This document shows positions 42,505-49,321 of a DNA stretch of 64,000 bases, in pieces. The notes beneath the pieces were generated by a model that saw only the letters and a list, made by a program, of their open reading frames with translations, had not been told where the DNA came from and ran no database searches. Position 1 is the first letter of the stretch, and each line of letters starts with the position of its first letter. The stretch covers positions 163,124-227,123 of the forward strand of contig JAXMAM010000001.1 in the NCBI GenBank assembly GCA_046350455.1, read 5' to 3'. The DNA is from CAZXGD01 sp046350455 (GTDB taxonomy: Bacteria; Planctomycetota; Phycisphaerae; Phycisphaerales; SM1A02). The position numbers were made by a program, and so were the translations under genes.

Positions 42505-43407
42505 GTGGAGCGCCTCTTCCGCGATCTGAGCTTCCAGGCCAAGCTGCAGGTCACCTTGGCCCGGTTCCGCGCGCAGATGGCGCTGGGCCGCGCGCCGGTG
42601 GTCACCTACGCCACGTACCGCACCAGCAGCACGGCGGTGCATCGCGCGCTCCGCCGCTCGCTGGGCGGACGCACCATCAAGGCGCACGCGCTGGCGCCAG
42701 CGCACCTCACCTCGGGCCTCTCGGCAGCGCAGCAGCGCATCGCGGGCAGCGGCGTGCCGCTCAACCGTCACGTGGGTGACTGGGTGGTCCATCAGCTGAT
42801 TGTGCAGCCGCGCAAGCCAGCCAAGTTCATCATCCTGGTGCGCGACCCAGTCGCTGTGGCTGCAAGCAGCTTTGCCGTGGGAGAGGACTGGAATGATCCT
42901 TCGCTCGCTCCATTTTCGTTTGGCAGCGTGGACCACCGTGACCACGCTGCAGCCCCCAGCCCAGACGCACTGGCTGCGCTTGAGAAGGTCTTCTACGACG
43001 GCCGCTTTCCGTGGCAGATCATGGCGCGCTGGTTTGACGAAGATGTGCTGCCAGCGCTGGGCTGGGACGTGTACGCGCAGCCCTTTGACCGCGCTGCAGG
43101 CATCCTGCGCACGCAGCATGGCCCGTGGGAGATCCTGGTCCTGCGCGCAGACCTGCCGGACGAACGCAAGTCCGAAGCCATTGCGCAGTTCACCGGCCTG
43201 CCCGCGCTGGACCTGCGCAAGGAGAACAGCGCCCGCGAGCGCGGCCACAGCGCGCGTGCCGCTGCAGTGCGGCAGGCCATCGCTCGCCGTCCGCACGCGG
43301 TGGCGCAGCTGCTGGACAGCCGCTTCACGCGCCATTTCTGGACAGCGGAGCAGATTGCCGCCATGCGAGCGCAGTGGCTCTCCGACGACGGGCATTCCCA
43401 GTTATGA
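42505..43407 (+). CDS. sulfotransferase-like protein (NKWYS family), paralogue
   Basis: 300 aa, paralogous to the protein at 1792-2694. The PAPS-loop equivalent is TYATYRTSSTAVHRALRRSL (34-53) and the 3'-phosphate motif is IILVRDPVAVAASSF (109-123). FDRAAGILRTQHGPWEILVLRADLPDE and HFWTAEQIAAM follow the paralogue closely. GTG 42505 makes both 300 aa and has a -10-like box 7 nt upstream; ATG 42427 would leave no promoter room beside cysD. Its last 22 bases, ending DGHSQL, lie inside the 634-bp repeat shared with 46728-47361, so its C-terminus abuts the duplicated HAF module. Divergent from cysD; sulfate transfer to a sugar is likely. Confidence 0.7.
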   Translation: MERLFRDLSFQAKLQVTLARFRAQMALGRAPVVTYATYRTSSTAVHRALRRSLGGRTIKAHALAPAHLTSGLSAAQQRIAGSGVPLNRHVGDWVVHQLIVQPRKPAKFIILVRDPVAVAASSFAVGEDWNDPSLAPFSFGSVDHRDHAAAPSPDALAALEKVFYDGRFPWQIMARWFDEDVLPALGWDVYAQPFDRAAGILRTQHGPWEILVLRADLPDERKSEAIAQFTGLPALDLRKENSARERGHSARAAAVRQAIARRPHAVAQLLDSRFTRHFWTAEQIAAMRAQWLSDDGHSQL

Positions 43408-44019
43408 GCGGTGCAATGCTTGCCCTCATGCATCGCCGGGCTATCCTCGCTGCATGAGCATGTCGCTCGTCCTCTCCGGGCTGCTGTCGGCGGCGCTGGG
43501 CGTGGCCGGTCCTCCGGCCCCTTGCCCGTACGTCACCACCGTGGCCGGCGGCCCGGTTTACTGCGGGCCGTTCCAGTCCTGGCAGTACCTGTACCCGCAG
43601 GGGATCAGCGACAGCGGGTTCTGGGCGGGGTACCGCTGGCAGTGCGGAGACAACGACAGCCACACCATGGCCATCGCGTGGACGCCCGGTGGCGGCGTGC
43701 GGTCGCTGCCAGTGCCGGCGGGGACGGAGGACTCGGTGGCGTGGGGGATCAACAGCTCGGGGACCGCGGTGGGGTACGGCTACACCACCAGCGGCGGCGC
43801 GGCGCCGGGCCACTGGGCGTCGTTCGTGTGGCCGGGCGATGGCGGATGGTTCGAGATCCCGGTGAGCGCGCCGGTGACGGCTGCGTACGCCTTCGCGGTG
43901 AACAACGCAGGCTGGGTGGCGGGGCAGGTCTCTCTCCAGCCCGGAGCCGTGGCGAGCGCGCCGTTCGTGTGGAAGGACGGCCAGCTGACGGTCATCGACC
44001 CCGCGCAGTTCGGCAAGAC
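43386..44019 (+). repeat. 634-bp direct repeat, copy 1 (HAF 5' module)
   Basis: Appears identical to 46728-47361, offset 3342. It covers the last 22 bases of the sulfotransferase-like gene, the HAF promoter, signal peptide and the first 188 codons. Sequence diverges abruptly after 44019 (ACA versus ACT) and before 43386. Confidence 0.9.
43442..43447 (+). promoter_or_regulatory. -10-like box TATCCT of the HAF gene (copy 1)
   Basis: TATCCT lies 6 nt before ATG 43454; TTGCCC 16 bp upstream (43420-43425) is a possible -35. Confidence 0.5.
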
Positions 44020-44725
44020 AAGCGGGATCGCACGGGGCGTGTCGGACAGTGGCTGGGTGGTGGGCAGCATGGGCAACACCTCCGGCTCGACAGGCCGCGC
44101 GTTCCGCTGGAAGGACGGCGTGGCGGAGGTGCTCCAGCCGCTGCCTGGAGCGGTCAATTCTGTGGGCTGGGCTGTGAGCGAAGCCGGCGTTGTGGTGGGC
44201 AATTGTCGGTTCAGCGGCGGAGTCGGCGGGAGCACCTTCCACCAGATTGCCACGGTTTGGCCCTTGGATGGATCGCCGATGGCCCTTGAATCACCTGCGA
44301 GCTACAACAGCACGGGGGCATGGGACATCAGCGAAGACGGCACGATCCTTGGAGAAGCTGGGCAGCCGACGACCCAGGGGCTGCCGCCGTATTCACAGTT
44401 GGTTTGGATCCTTGGCGTGCCGTACGCATTGGAAGACGTGGGTCTGTCCCCAAATCAGGCCACGGCGGCGGTCGCCATGAACCAGCGTGGACAGATCGTG
44501 GGCTACGGTGCGATTCCGGACACTCAGGCCGGCTCTGCGTGGATGGTCACGCCCACTGGCGTGCCAGCCGACCTCAACCACGATTGCGTCGTGGACGGGG
44601 CAGATCTCGTGGAGCTGCTGCAGATGTGGGGACCAGCCGAGAGCAGCCCGGCAGACTTCAACCGCGATGGGGTGGTGGACGGCACGGACCTCGGGATGTT
44701 GTTAGGTGATTGGACTCCGCAGTGA
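43454..44725 (+). CDS. exported HAF-repeat protein with dockerin-like tail
   Basis: 423 aa. Signal peptide MSMSLVLSGLLSAALGVAG, then beta-propeller-like HAF repeats (GISDSGFWAGYRW, GINSSGTAVGYGYT, AVNNAGWVAGQVS, GVSDSGWVVGSMG, AVSEAGVVVGNC, DISEDGTILGEAG, AMNQRGQIVGYGA). Two dockerin-like loops end the chain: NHDCVVDGADLVELLQMW and NRDGVVDGTDLGMLLGDW. Such proteins are extracellular; the tails probably bind calcium and may attach to a partner or the surface. Function is unknown. The first 188 codons are shared with the gene at 46796-48052, and a shorter tract (44474-44589) near the 3' end is also nearly identical to it. Confidence 0.85.
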   Translation: MSMSLVLSGLLSAALGVAGPPAPCPYVTTVAGGPVYCGPFQSWQYLYPQGISDSGFWAGYRWQCGDNDSHTMAIAWTPGGGVRSLPVPAGTEDSVAWGINSSGTAVGYGYTTSGGAAPGHWASFVWPGDGGWFEIPVSAPVTAAYAFAVNNAGWVAGQVSLQPGAVASAPFVWKDGQLTVIDPAQFGKTSGIARGVSDSGWVVGSMGNTSGSTGRAFRWKDGVAEVLQPLPGAVNSVGWAVSEAGVVVGNCRFSGGVGGSTFHQIATVWPLDGSPMALESPASYNSTGAWDISEDGTILGEAGQPTTQGLPPYSQLVWILGVPYALEDVGLSPNQATAAVAMNQRGQIVGYGAIPDTQAGSAWMVTPTGVPADLNHDCVVDGADLVELLQMWGPAESSPADFNRDGVVDGTDLGMLLGDWTPQ

Positions 44726-44785
44726 TACAGTGTGGCAGTCCGGGTGAGAAGGTCGTGCGGCCGCACTGACCCGGGGGCCGGTCTG

Positions 44786-44791
44786 AAGGAG
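44786..44791 (+). promoter_or_regulatory. Shine-Dalgarno AAGGAG of the beta-helix gene
   Basis: AAGGAG lies 6 nt before ATG 44798. This gene has a real leader (about 60 nt, with TACAGT at 44726-44731 as a possible -10 and the perfect palindrome GTGCGGCCGCAC at 44755-44766), unlike most genes here. Confidence 0.65.
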
Positions 44792-44797
44792 ATCAAA

Positions 44798-46654
44798 ATG
44801 AGACTGAATCCGTGGTTGGTGACAGCGTTCGCGGCCGTTGTGGTGCTTGCCACCGCAACGGTGACGCACGCCTCTCCGCAAGTGCGATACGTGCATCCCG
44901 ATGGGGACGATTCCTTGAACAACGGGACCAGTTGGTCGCAACCATGGAAGACATTGAACCATGCGCTCGATGAGCTGGGAGGACAGAGTCCAGGCTTCAA
45001 CCAGATCTGGTTGGCGATGGGCGCAACCGGATTCGCATACACGCCCGACATCTACGACGAGGAAGCCAGTTTTGTTGTCACAAAGTCTGTCGCCATCTAC
45101 GGCGGCTTCGTGGGAACGGAGACCTCGATCGCTGCCCGCGCCGCTGGCGCCCGAACCGTTCTCAGCGGCGACCTTGGCAAATACGGCCGCAGCTACCACA
45201 TCGTGACCATTCCGAATGGCATCACGAACGGCACCATCCGATTCGACGGCATCCGATTCGAGCACAGCGGGCACGCCGGCCTCGATGGGTTTGGAGACCC
45301 CTTGCCCGAAGGTCCAGGCGGCGGTGCGATCTCCGCGTGTTCGACGCTGATTACGAACTGGGGCACGCTCGTCCTACGCAACTGCGACTTCTTCGACAAC
45401 GTTGGGTGGCTCGATGGTGGAGCTGTTCGGTGCAAGCAGTGGTCCATGGACGCGAAGGGCTGCAGCTTTACTTACTGCAAGGTGATGGCCGCAGACGGAT
45501 CGCAGTTCAACCCTACGACGAACAACGACTATCCCTGCCACGGCGGCGCCATCAAGCATGAGGGTGCGCCGCTTGCACTTTCTCGCTGCACGTTCTCCGA
45601 CAATCTCTGCGACAACTACCTTGCGGGCTCGGCCTACGAGCTCGGTGGTGCGGTCTACGCCTCCCTTGAGGGTGGGTCGAGTAGCAATGGCTACATCGTG
45701 AACTGCGAGTTCCGAGGCAATCTTGCCGCAGGCGGCCCTGATGGTCGCGGACGCGCAGGCGCGCTCTGGCTCAGCAGGCCCCAGTCGAGCGCTGTCCCTG
45801 CGGGCGTCATCAACTGTGTGTTCGCCGACAACCGTGCCGGCGACTGGGGCGGGGCGATGTACACAGAAGGCGGCTGTGTGGTGAATGGCTGCACGCTGTG
45901 CGGGAACATCTGCGACGGCGTGGGTGGCGGGATCGCAGTGGACGCAGGCGCGTGCAGCCTGCAGAACAGCATCGTCTGGAACAACGAAGCGGCCGCCGGC
46001 TCCTTGTATGACCAGCAGGTCCACCTGATCGGTGCAGCGTCATCGCTCTCCCAAGTCAGCAGCTGCGTCAGCGGAGGTCCGACCACGGCGGGGAACATCA
46101 ACGCGGACCCTGCGTTTGAGGATGAGGGCGCCACGCCACGAAACCTGCGGTTGACCCGCGCTTCGCCGTCTGTGAGGGCCGCGGACAGCAATCTGCGCAC
46201 GGCGGACTTCACGGACGTGGATGACCAGAACGGATCGACTGAGTTGCATCCTTGGGACTTGGACAAGACGGCGAGGCTGAAGAACTGTGCGTTGGACATG
46301 GGGGCGTATGAGCTCGAGGACACCTGTCCGGCGGATTCGGACTTCAGCGGTGTTGTCGACGGCACTGACCTGGGGCTGTTGCTCGGCGCATGGGGTGGTT
46401 GTCCGGGCTGCCAGGCAGATCTGGACTGCAGCGGAACGGTCGACGGAACCGACCTCGGATTGCTGCTTGGCTCGTGGGGTGCCTGCTCGGGTGGTTCCAT
46501 GATGATGGTGTCCATGGAGGGTGGCGCCTCGAGCGGAATGGAGCAGTTGCTGGACTACCTAGGCGCGTCTTCGGTTGCTGAGGCGTCCTCGATGCTCTCG
46601 GCCATGGAGTTCGAGCAGATGCGCAGCATTCTGGAGACCTTCATCGGGAGCTAG
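44798..46654 (+). CDS. exported right-handed beta-helix protein with dockerin-like repeats
   Basis: 618 aa. Signal peptide MRLNPWLVTAFAAVVVLATATVTHA-S. The body is a Gly/Asn/Cys-rich parallel beta-helix of the polymorphic outer-membrane-protein or pectate-lyase style: GGAISACSTLITNWGTLVLRNC, GGAIKHEGAPLALSRCTFSDN, GGAMYTEGGCVVNGCTLCGN and a choice-of-anchor end LKNCALDMGAYELED. Two dockerin-like loops follow (SGVVDGTDLGLLLGAW, SGTVDGTDLGLLLGSW). Unlike its neighbours it then has 50 more residues, Met/Ser-rich (MMMVSMEGGASSGMEQLL), of unknown use. It sits between the two HAF genes. Possible roles are adhesion or glycan binding; no catalytic residues are identifiable. Confidence 0.85.
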   Translation: MRLNPWLVTAFAAVVVLATATVTHASPQVRYVHPDGDDSLNNGTSWSQPWKTLNHALDELGGQSPGFNQIWLAMGATGFAYTPDIYDEEASFVVTKSVAIYGGFVGTETSIAARAAGARTVLSGDLGKYGRSYHIVTIPNGITNGTIRFDGIRFEHSGHAGLDGFGDPLPEGPGGGAISACSTLITNWGTLVLRNCDFFDNVGWLDGGAVRCKQWSMDAKGCSFTYCKVMAADGSQFNPTTNNDYPCHGGAIKHEGAPLALSRCTFSDNLCDNYLAGSAYELGGAVYASLEGGSSSNGYIVNCEFRGNLAAGGPDGRGRAGALWLSRPQSSAVPAGVINCVFADNRAGDWGGAMYTEGGCVVNGCTLCGNICDGVGGGIAVDAGACSLQNSIVWNNEAAAGSLYDQQVHLIGAASSLSQVSSCVSGGPTTAGNINADPAFEDEGATPRNLRLTRASPSVRAADSNLRTADFTDVDDQNGSTELHPWDLDKTARLKNCALDMGAYELEDTCPADSDFSGVVDGTDLGLLLGAWGGCPGCQADLDCSGTVDGTDLGLLLGSWGACSGGSMMMVSMEGGASSGMEQLLDYLGASSVAEASSMLSAMEFEQMRSILETFIGS

Positions 46655-46727
46655 CTGCAGCGTTTGTGGCGCGGCAGGGCCCCAGTCACGCGATGGCTCG
46701 CCCTCTCTGGGCGGGTCGTTTCTTTGG

Positions 46728-47361
46728 CGACGGGCATTCCCAGTTATGAGCGGTGCAATGCTTGCCCTCATGCATCGCCGGGCTATCCTCGCTGCATGAG
46801 CATGTCGCTCGTCCTCTCCGGGCTGCTGTCGGCGGCGCTGGGCGTGGCCGGTCCTCCGGCCCCTTGCCCGTACGTCACCACCGTGGCCGGCGGCCCGGTT
46901 TACTGCGGGCCGTTCCAGTCCTGGCAGTACCTGTACCCGCAGGGGATCAGCGACAGCGGGTTCTGGGCGGGGTACCGCTGGCAGTGCGGAGACAACGACA
47001 GCCACACCATGGCCATCGCGTGGACGCCCGGTGGCGGCGTGCGGTCGCTGCCAGTGCCGGCGGGGACGGAGGACTCGGTGGCGTGGGGGATCAACAGCTC
47101 GGGGACCGCGGTGGGGTACGGCTACACCACCAGCGGCGGCGCGGCGCCGGGCCACTGGGCGTCGTTCGTGTGGCCGGGCGATGGCGGATGGTTCGAGATC
47201 CCGGTGAGCGCGCCGGTGACGGCTGCGTACGCCTTCGCGGTGAACAACGCAGGCTGGGTGGCGGGGCAGGTCTCTCTCCAGCCCGGAGCCGTGGCGAGCG
47301 CGCCGTTCGTGTGGAAGGACGGCCAGCTGACGGTCATCGACCCCGCGCAGTTCGGCAAGAC
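46728..47361 (+). repeat. 634-bp direct repeat, copy 2 (HAF 5' module)
   Basis: Copy of 43386-44019. Here the first 22 bases are non-coding, although in copy 1 they are the end of the sulfotransferase-like gene. The rest is promoter, start and first 188 codons of the HAF gene at 46796. The 73 bp between the beta-helix stop and this repeat hold nothing recognisable. Confidence 0.9.
46784..46789 (+). promoter_or_regulatory. -10-like box TATCCT of the HAF gene (copy 2)
   Basis: Same element as at 43442-43447, carried along with the duplicated module; 6 nt before ATG 46796. Confidence 0.5.
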
Positions 47362-48052
47362 TACGGGTAGTGCGCGAGCGTTGTCAGACACGGGGTTCGT
47401 GGCAGGGACAGTCGGCTCCGCTGAGACCGTTGCGGGCAGAGCGTTTCGCTGGAAGGGGGGCTCTACGGTCGTCCTTCAGCCGTTGCAAGACGCCACAAAC
47501 TCCTTCGCCAGGACCGTAAACAATCATGGCGAAGTGGGAGGTGGTTGCAGATTTCCTGCCGCGACACCGCTCGGGTGGGTTTTTCGGCCCACATGGTGGG
47601 ATCAGGATGGGATGCCCCACGAGCTTCAACTTCCACCGGGATGTACAAACGGCGCTTGCACGTCGATGGACGATACGGGCCTGAAGTTTGGATTTGCGAA
47701 CAGTCCCACTACGCCTACGAAGTACTGCATCTGGATTGCCGATCAGCCCTACGACATGTACGAACTCGGCCTCACGCCGAATCAGGTTGGTGCGGCCATG
47801 GCCATGAACCAGCGTGGACAGATCGTGGGCTACGGTGCGATTCCGGACACTCAGGCCGGCTCTGCGTGGATCGTCACGCCCACTGGCGTGCCAGCCGACC
47901 TCAACCACGATTGCGTTGTGGATGGCACGGACCTGTCCCTGCTGATTGAGTCCTGGGGACAGCCGTTCAGCAGCACCGCCGATCTCAACGAGGACGGGTT
48001 GGTGGACGGCACAGACCTGGGGATGCTGCTTGGCGCATGGAATCCGCAGTGA
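46796..48052 (+). CDS. exported HAF-repeat protein with dockerin-like tail, paralogue
   Basis: 418 aa. Residues 1-188 equal those of the protein at 43454. From TTGSARALSDTGFVAGTVGS onward the HAF repeats are different (TVNNHGEVGGGCRF, SMDDTGLKFGFANS), then AMNQRGQIVGYGAIPDTQAG is again shared. The tail has NHDCVVDGTDLSLLIESW and NEDGLVDGTDLGMLLGAW. It is a mosaic: a copied N-terminal half joined to an older, diverged C-terminal half. Extracellular; unknown function. It ends 33 bp before the convergent glycosyltransferase, with a small GTGCG/CGCAC inverted repeat (48060-48074) between. Confidence 0.85.
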   Translation: MSMSLVLSGLLSAALGVAGPPAPCPYVTTVAGGPVYCGPFQSWQYLYPQGISDSGFWAGYRWQCGDNDSHTMAIAWTPGGGVRSLPVPAGTEDSVAWGINSSGTAVGYGYTTSGGAAPGHWASFVWPGDGGWFEIPVSAPVTAAYAFAVNNAGWVAGQVSLQPGAVASAPFVWKDGQLTVIDPAQFGKTTGSARALSDTGFVAGTVGSAETVAGRAFRWKGGSTVVLQPLQDATNSFARTVNNHGEVGGGCRFPAATPLGWVFRPTWWDQDGMPHELQLPPGCTNGACTSMDDTGLKFGFANSPTTPTKYCIWIADQPYDMYELGLTPNQVGAAMAMNQRGQIVGYGAIPDTQAGSAWIVTPTGVPADLNHDCVVDGTDLSLLIESWGQPFSSTADLNEDGLVDGTDLGMLLGAWNPQ

Positions 48053-48085
48053 TGACGCGCGTGCGTTGCGCGCACAATGCCTGGC

Positions 48086-49291
48086 TTACACCCCCCCAGC
48101 CAGCACCCGCACCAGATGCGCCGGGTCATGCTCAGCGGCCAGTTCCCGCGCGGCCTGCTGCGCGTGGGCGCTCGCGCGCGGCCACTCCCTGAGCACCTGC
48201 TGCACCGCTTGGTCCAGCGCCTCGGCGGTGTGTGGCGCAAAGACAGCGCCAGCGCCAAAGCGCTCCACCACACGGCCAGGCCAACTGCCAGCGCTGGCCA
48301 CCACCGGTGCGCCACGCAGCAGCGCGTCCAGCACCACGCCGCTCACGCTGTCTGCAAAGTGCACCGGGTCATAGGGTGCCAGCACCAGCGCACCGCGGAA
48401 GCGCTGGCCATACCCAGCCGTGTCCAGCGCTTGATCACTGGCGCGCAGTCCAAGCGCGCCGCTGGCGTGCAGCCGCTCCACCTGCACCTCTTCTGCGCTG
48501 CCGCGCCGCCCACTGGTGCGCTTGGGCGTGGTCTGCACCAACAACAGCGTGGGGTCTCCCCGCTTTGCCATGCGTTCTACCAGGCCCGCCACCAGGTCCA
48601 GCCCCTTGTTCATGCGCGCGGCACCTGCCATCAACAGGTGCTGGAAGGGCTGCGGCGGCGGAACCTCTGCTGGCGGCAGCATGGGGTAGGGCACCAGCGC
48701 CACGCGCTGCCAGCCGGTGGCGCGCAGAAAGTCCGCTGTGCTCTGCGTGGGCGCGATGGCCACTGCGTTGGCCCGCACCGTGGGTGCGCACGCCACCATG
48801 GCCCGCTTCAGCGCGCCGGTCTCCTTCCAGTGGAAGTACAGCCGTGCGCGCCGCAGCGCCTCTGTGCCGCTGCCGCTACTGCCGCCACTGCCGCCGCTGC
48901 TGCCGCGCATGCGCCGCGCCAGCCATTGCAGCATGGGCGCGTGCACGGCGCGCGCTGTGAGCACCAGGAACGGATCACCGCTGTGCAGCGCCTGGCGCAG
49001 CGCCTCAACCTCTTGCTTGCGGGTGCCTCCATCGGTGAACGCGCCCACCATGGTCACGCGCGGCTGGTTGGCAAACAGTCCGGTGGCGCGCTGGCTGGCC
49101 CACACATCCACGCGTGACAACGCCCCCTCGGCGCGCGCGGCCACCGCGGACACAAACTCTGCGTAGTGCCCGCTGTGCCCTGCCAGGTTGGGCTCGATGA
49201 CTCGCAGCGCCGGCAGGCTGCTGGGCGCGCTGCCACCTGCTGCTCCGTGGCCTGGCGGCTGGGGGTTGGCGGCGTGCGGGGGCAGCGGCAT
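48086..49291 (-). CDS. glycosyltransferase (GT-B, family 4/1 type)
   Basis: 401 aa. After a Pro/Ala/Gly linker the fold starts with LRVIEPNLAGHSGHYAEFVSAV; the C-terminal domain has LLMAGAARMNKGLDLVAGLVERM, and the nucleotide-sugar site VSGVVLDALLRGAPVVASAGSWPGRVVERFGAGAVF. The EX7E signature is not clear-cut, so it is a divergent member. A Gly/Ser-rich insert (SSGGSGGSSGSG; 48866-48907) breaks the N-terminal domain. ATG 49291 has a TACCTT box 7 nt upstream. It is divergent from the SLC13 permease with only 30 bp between the start codons. It may extend the sulfated glycan, but nothing in the sequence shows donor or acceptor. Confidence 0.78.
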   Translation of the reverse strand: MPLPPHAANPQPPGHGAAGGSAPSSLPALRVIEPNLAGHSGHYAEFVSAVAARAEGALSRVDVWASQRATGLFANQPRVTMVGAFTDGGTRKQEVEALRQALHSGDPFLVLTARAVHAPMLQWLARRMRGSSGGSGGSSGSGTEALRRARLYFHWKETGALKRAMVACAPTVRANAVAIAPTQSTADFLRATGWQRVALVPYPMLPPAEVPPPQPFQHLLMAGAARMNKGLDLVAGLVERMAKRGDPTLLLVQTTPKRTSGRRGSAEEVQVERLHASGALGLRASDQALDTAGYGQRFRGALVLAPYDPVHFADSVSGVVLDALLRGAPVVASAGSWPGRVVERFGAGAVFAPHTAEALDQAVQQVLREWPRASAHAQQAARELAAEHDPAHLVRVLAGGV

Positions 49292-49298
49292 GGAGCGA

Positions 49299-49304
49299 AA
49301 GGTA
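49299..49304 (-). promoter_or_regulatory. -10-like box TACCTT of the glycosyltransferase gene
   Basis: TACCTT lies 7 nt before ATG 49291 and only 4 bp from the divergent box of the SLC13 gene. Confidence 0.5.
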
Positions 49305-49308
49305 TCGC

Positions 49309-49314
49309 TACGCT
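49309..49314 (+). promoter_or_regulatory. -10-like box TACGCT of the SLC13 gene
   Basis: TACGCT lies 7 nt before GTG 49322; this supports the GTG start over ATG 49340. Confidence 0.5.
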
Positions 49315-49321
49315 CCAAAGC

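Noticed and set aside
43386..47361. The 634-bp repeats as ends of a composite transposon carrying the beta-helix gene
   Set aside because: No transposase, no terminal inverted repeats, and the repeat holds ordinary coding sequence; module duplication explains it better.
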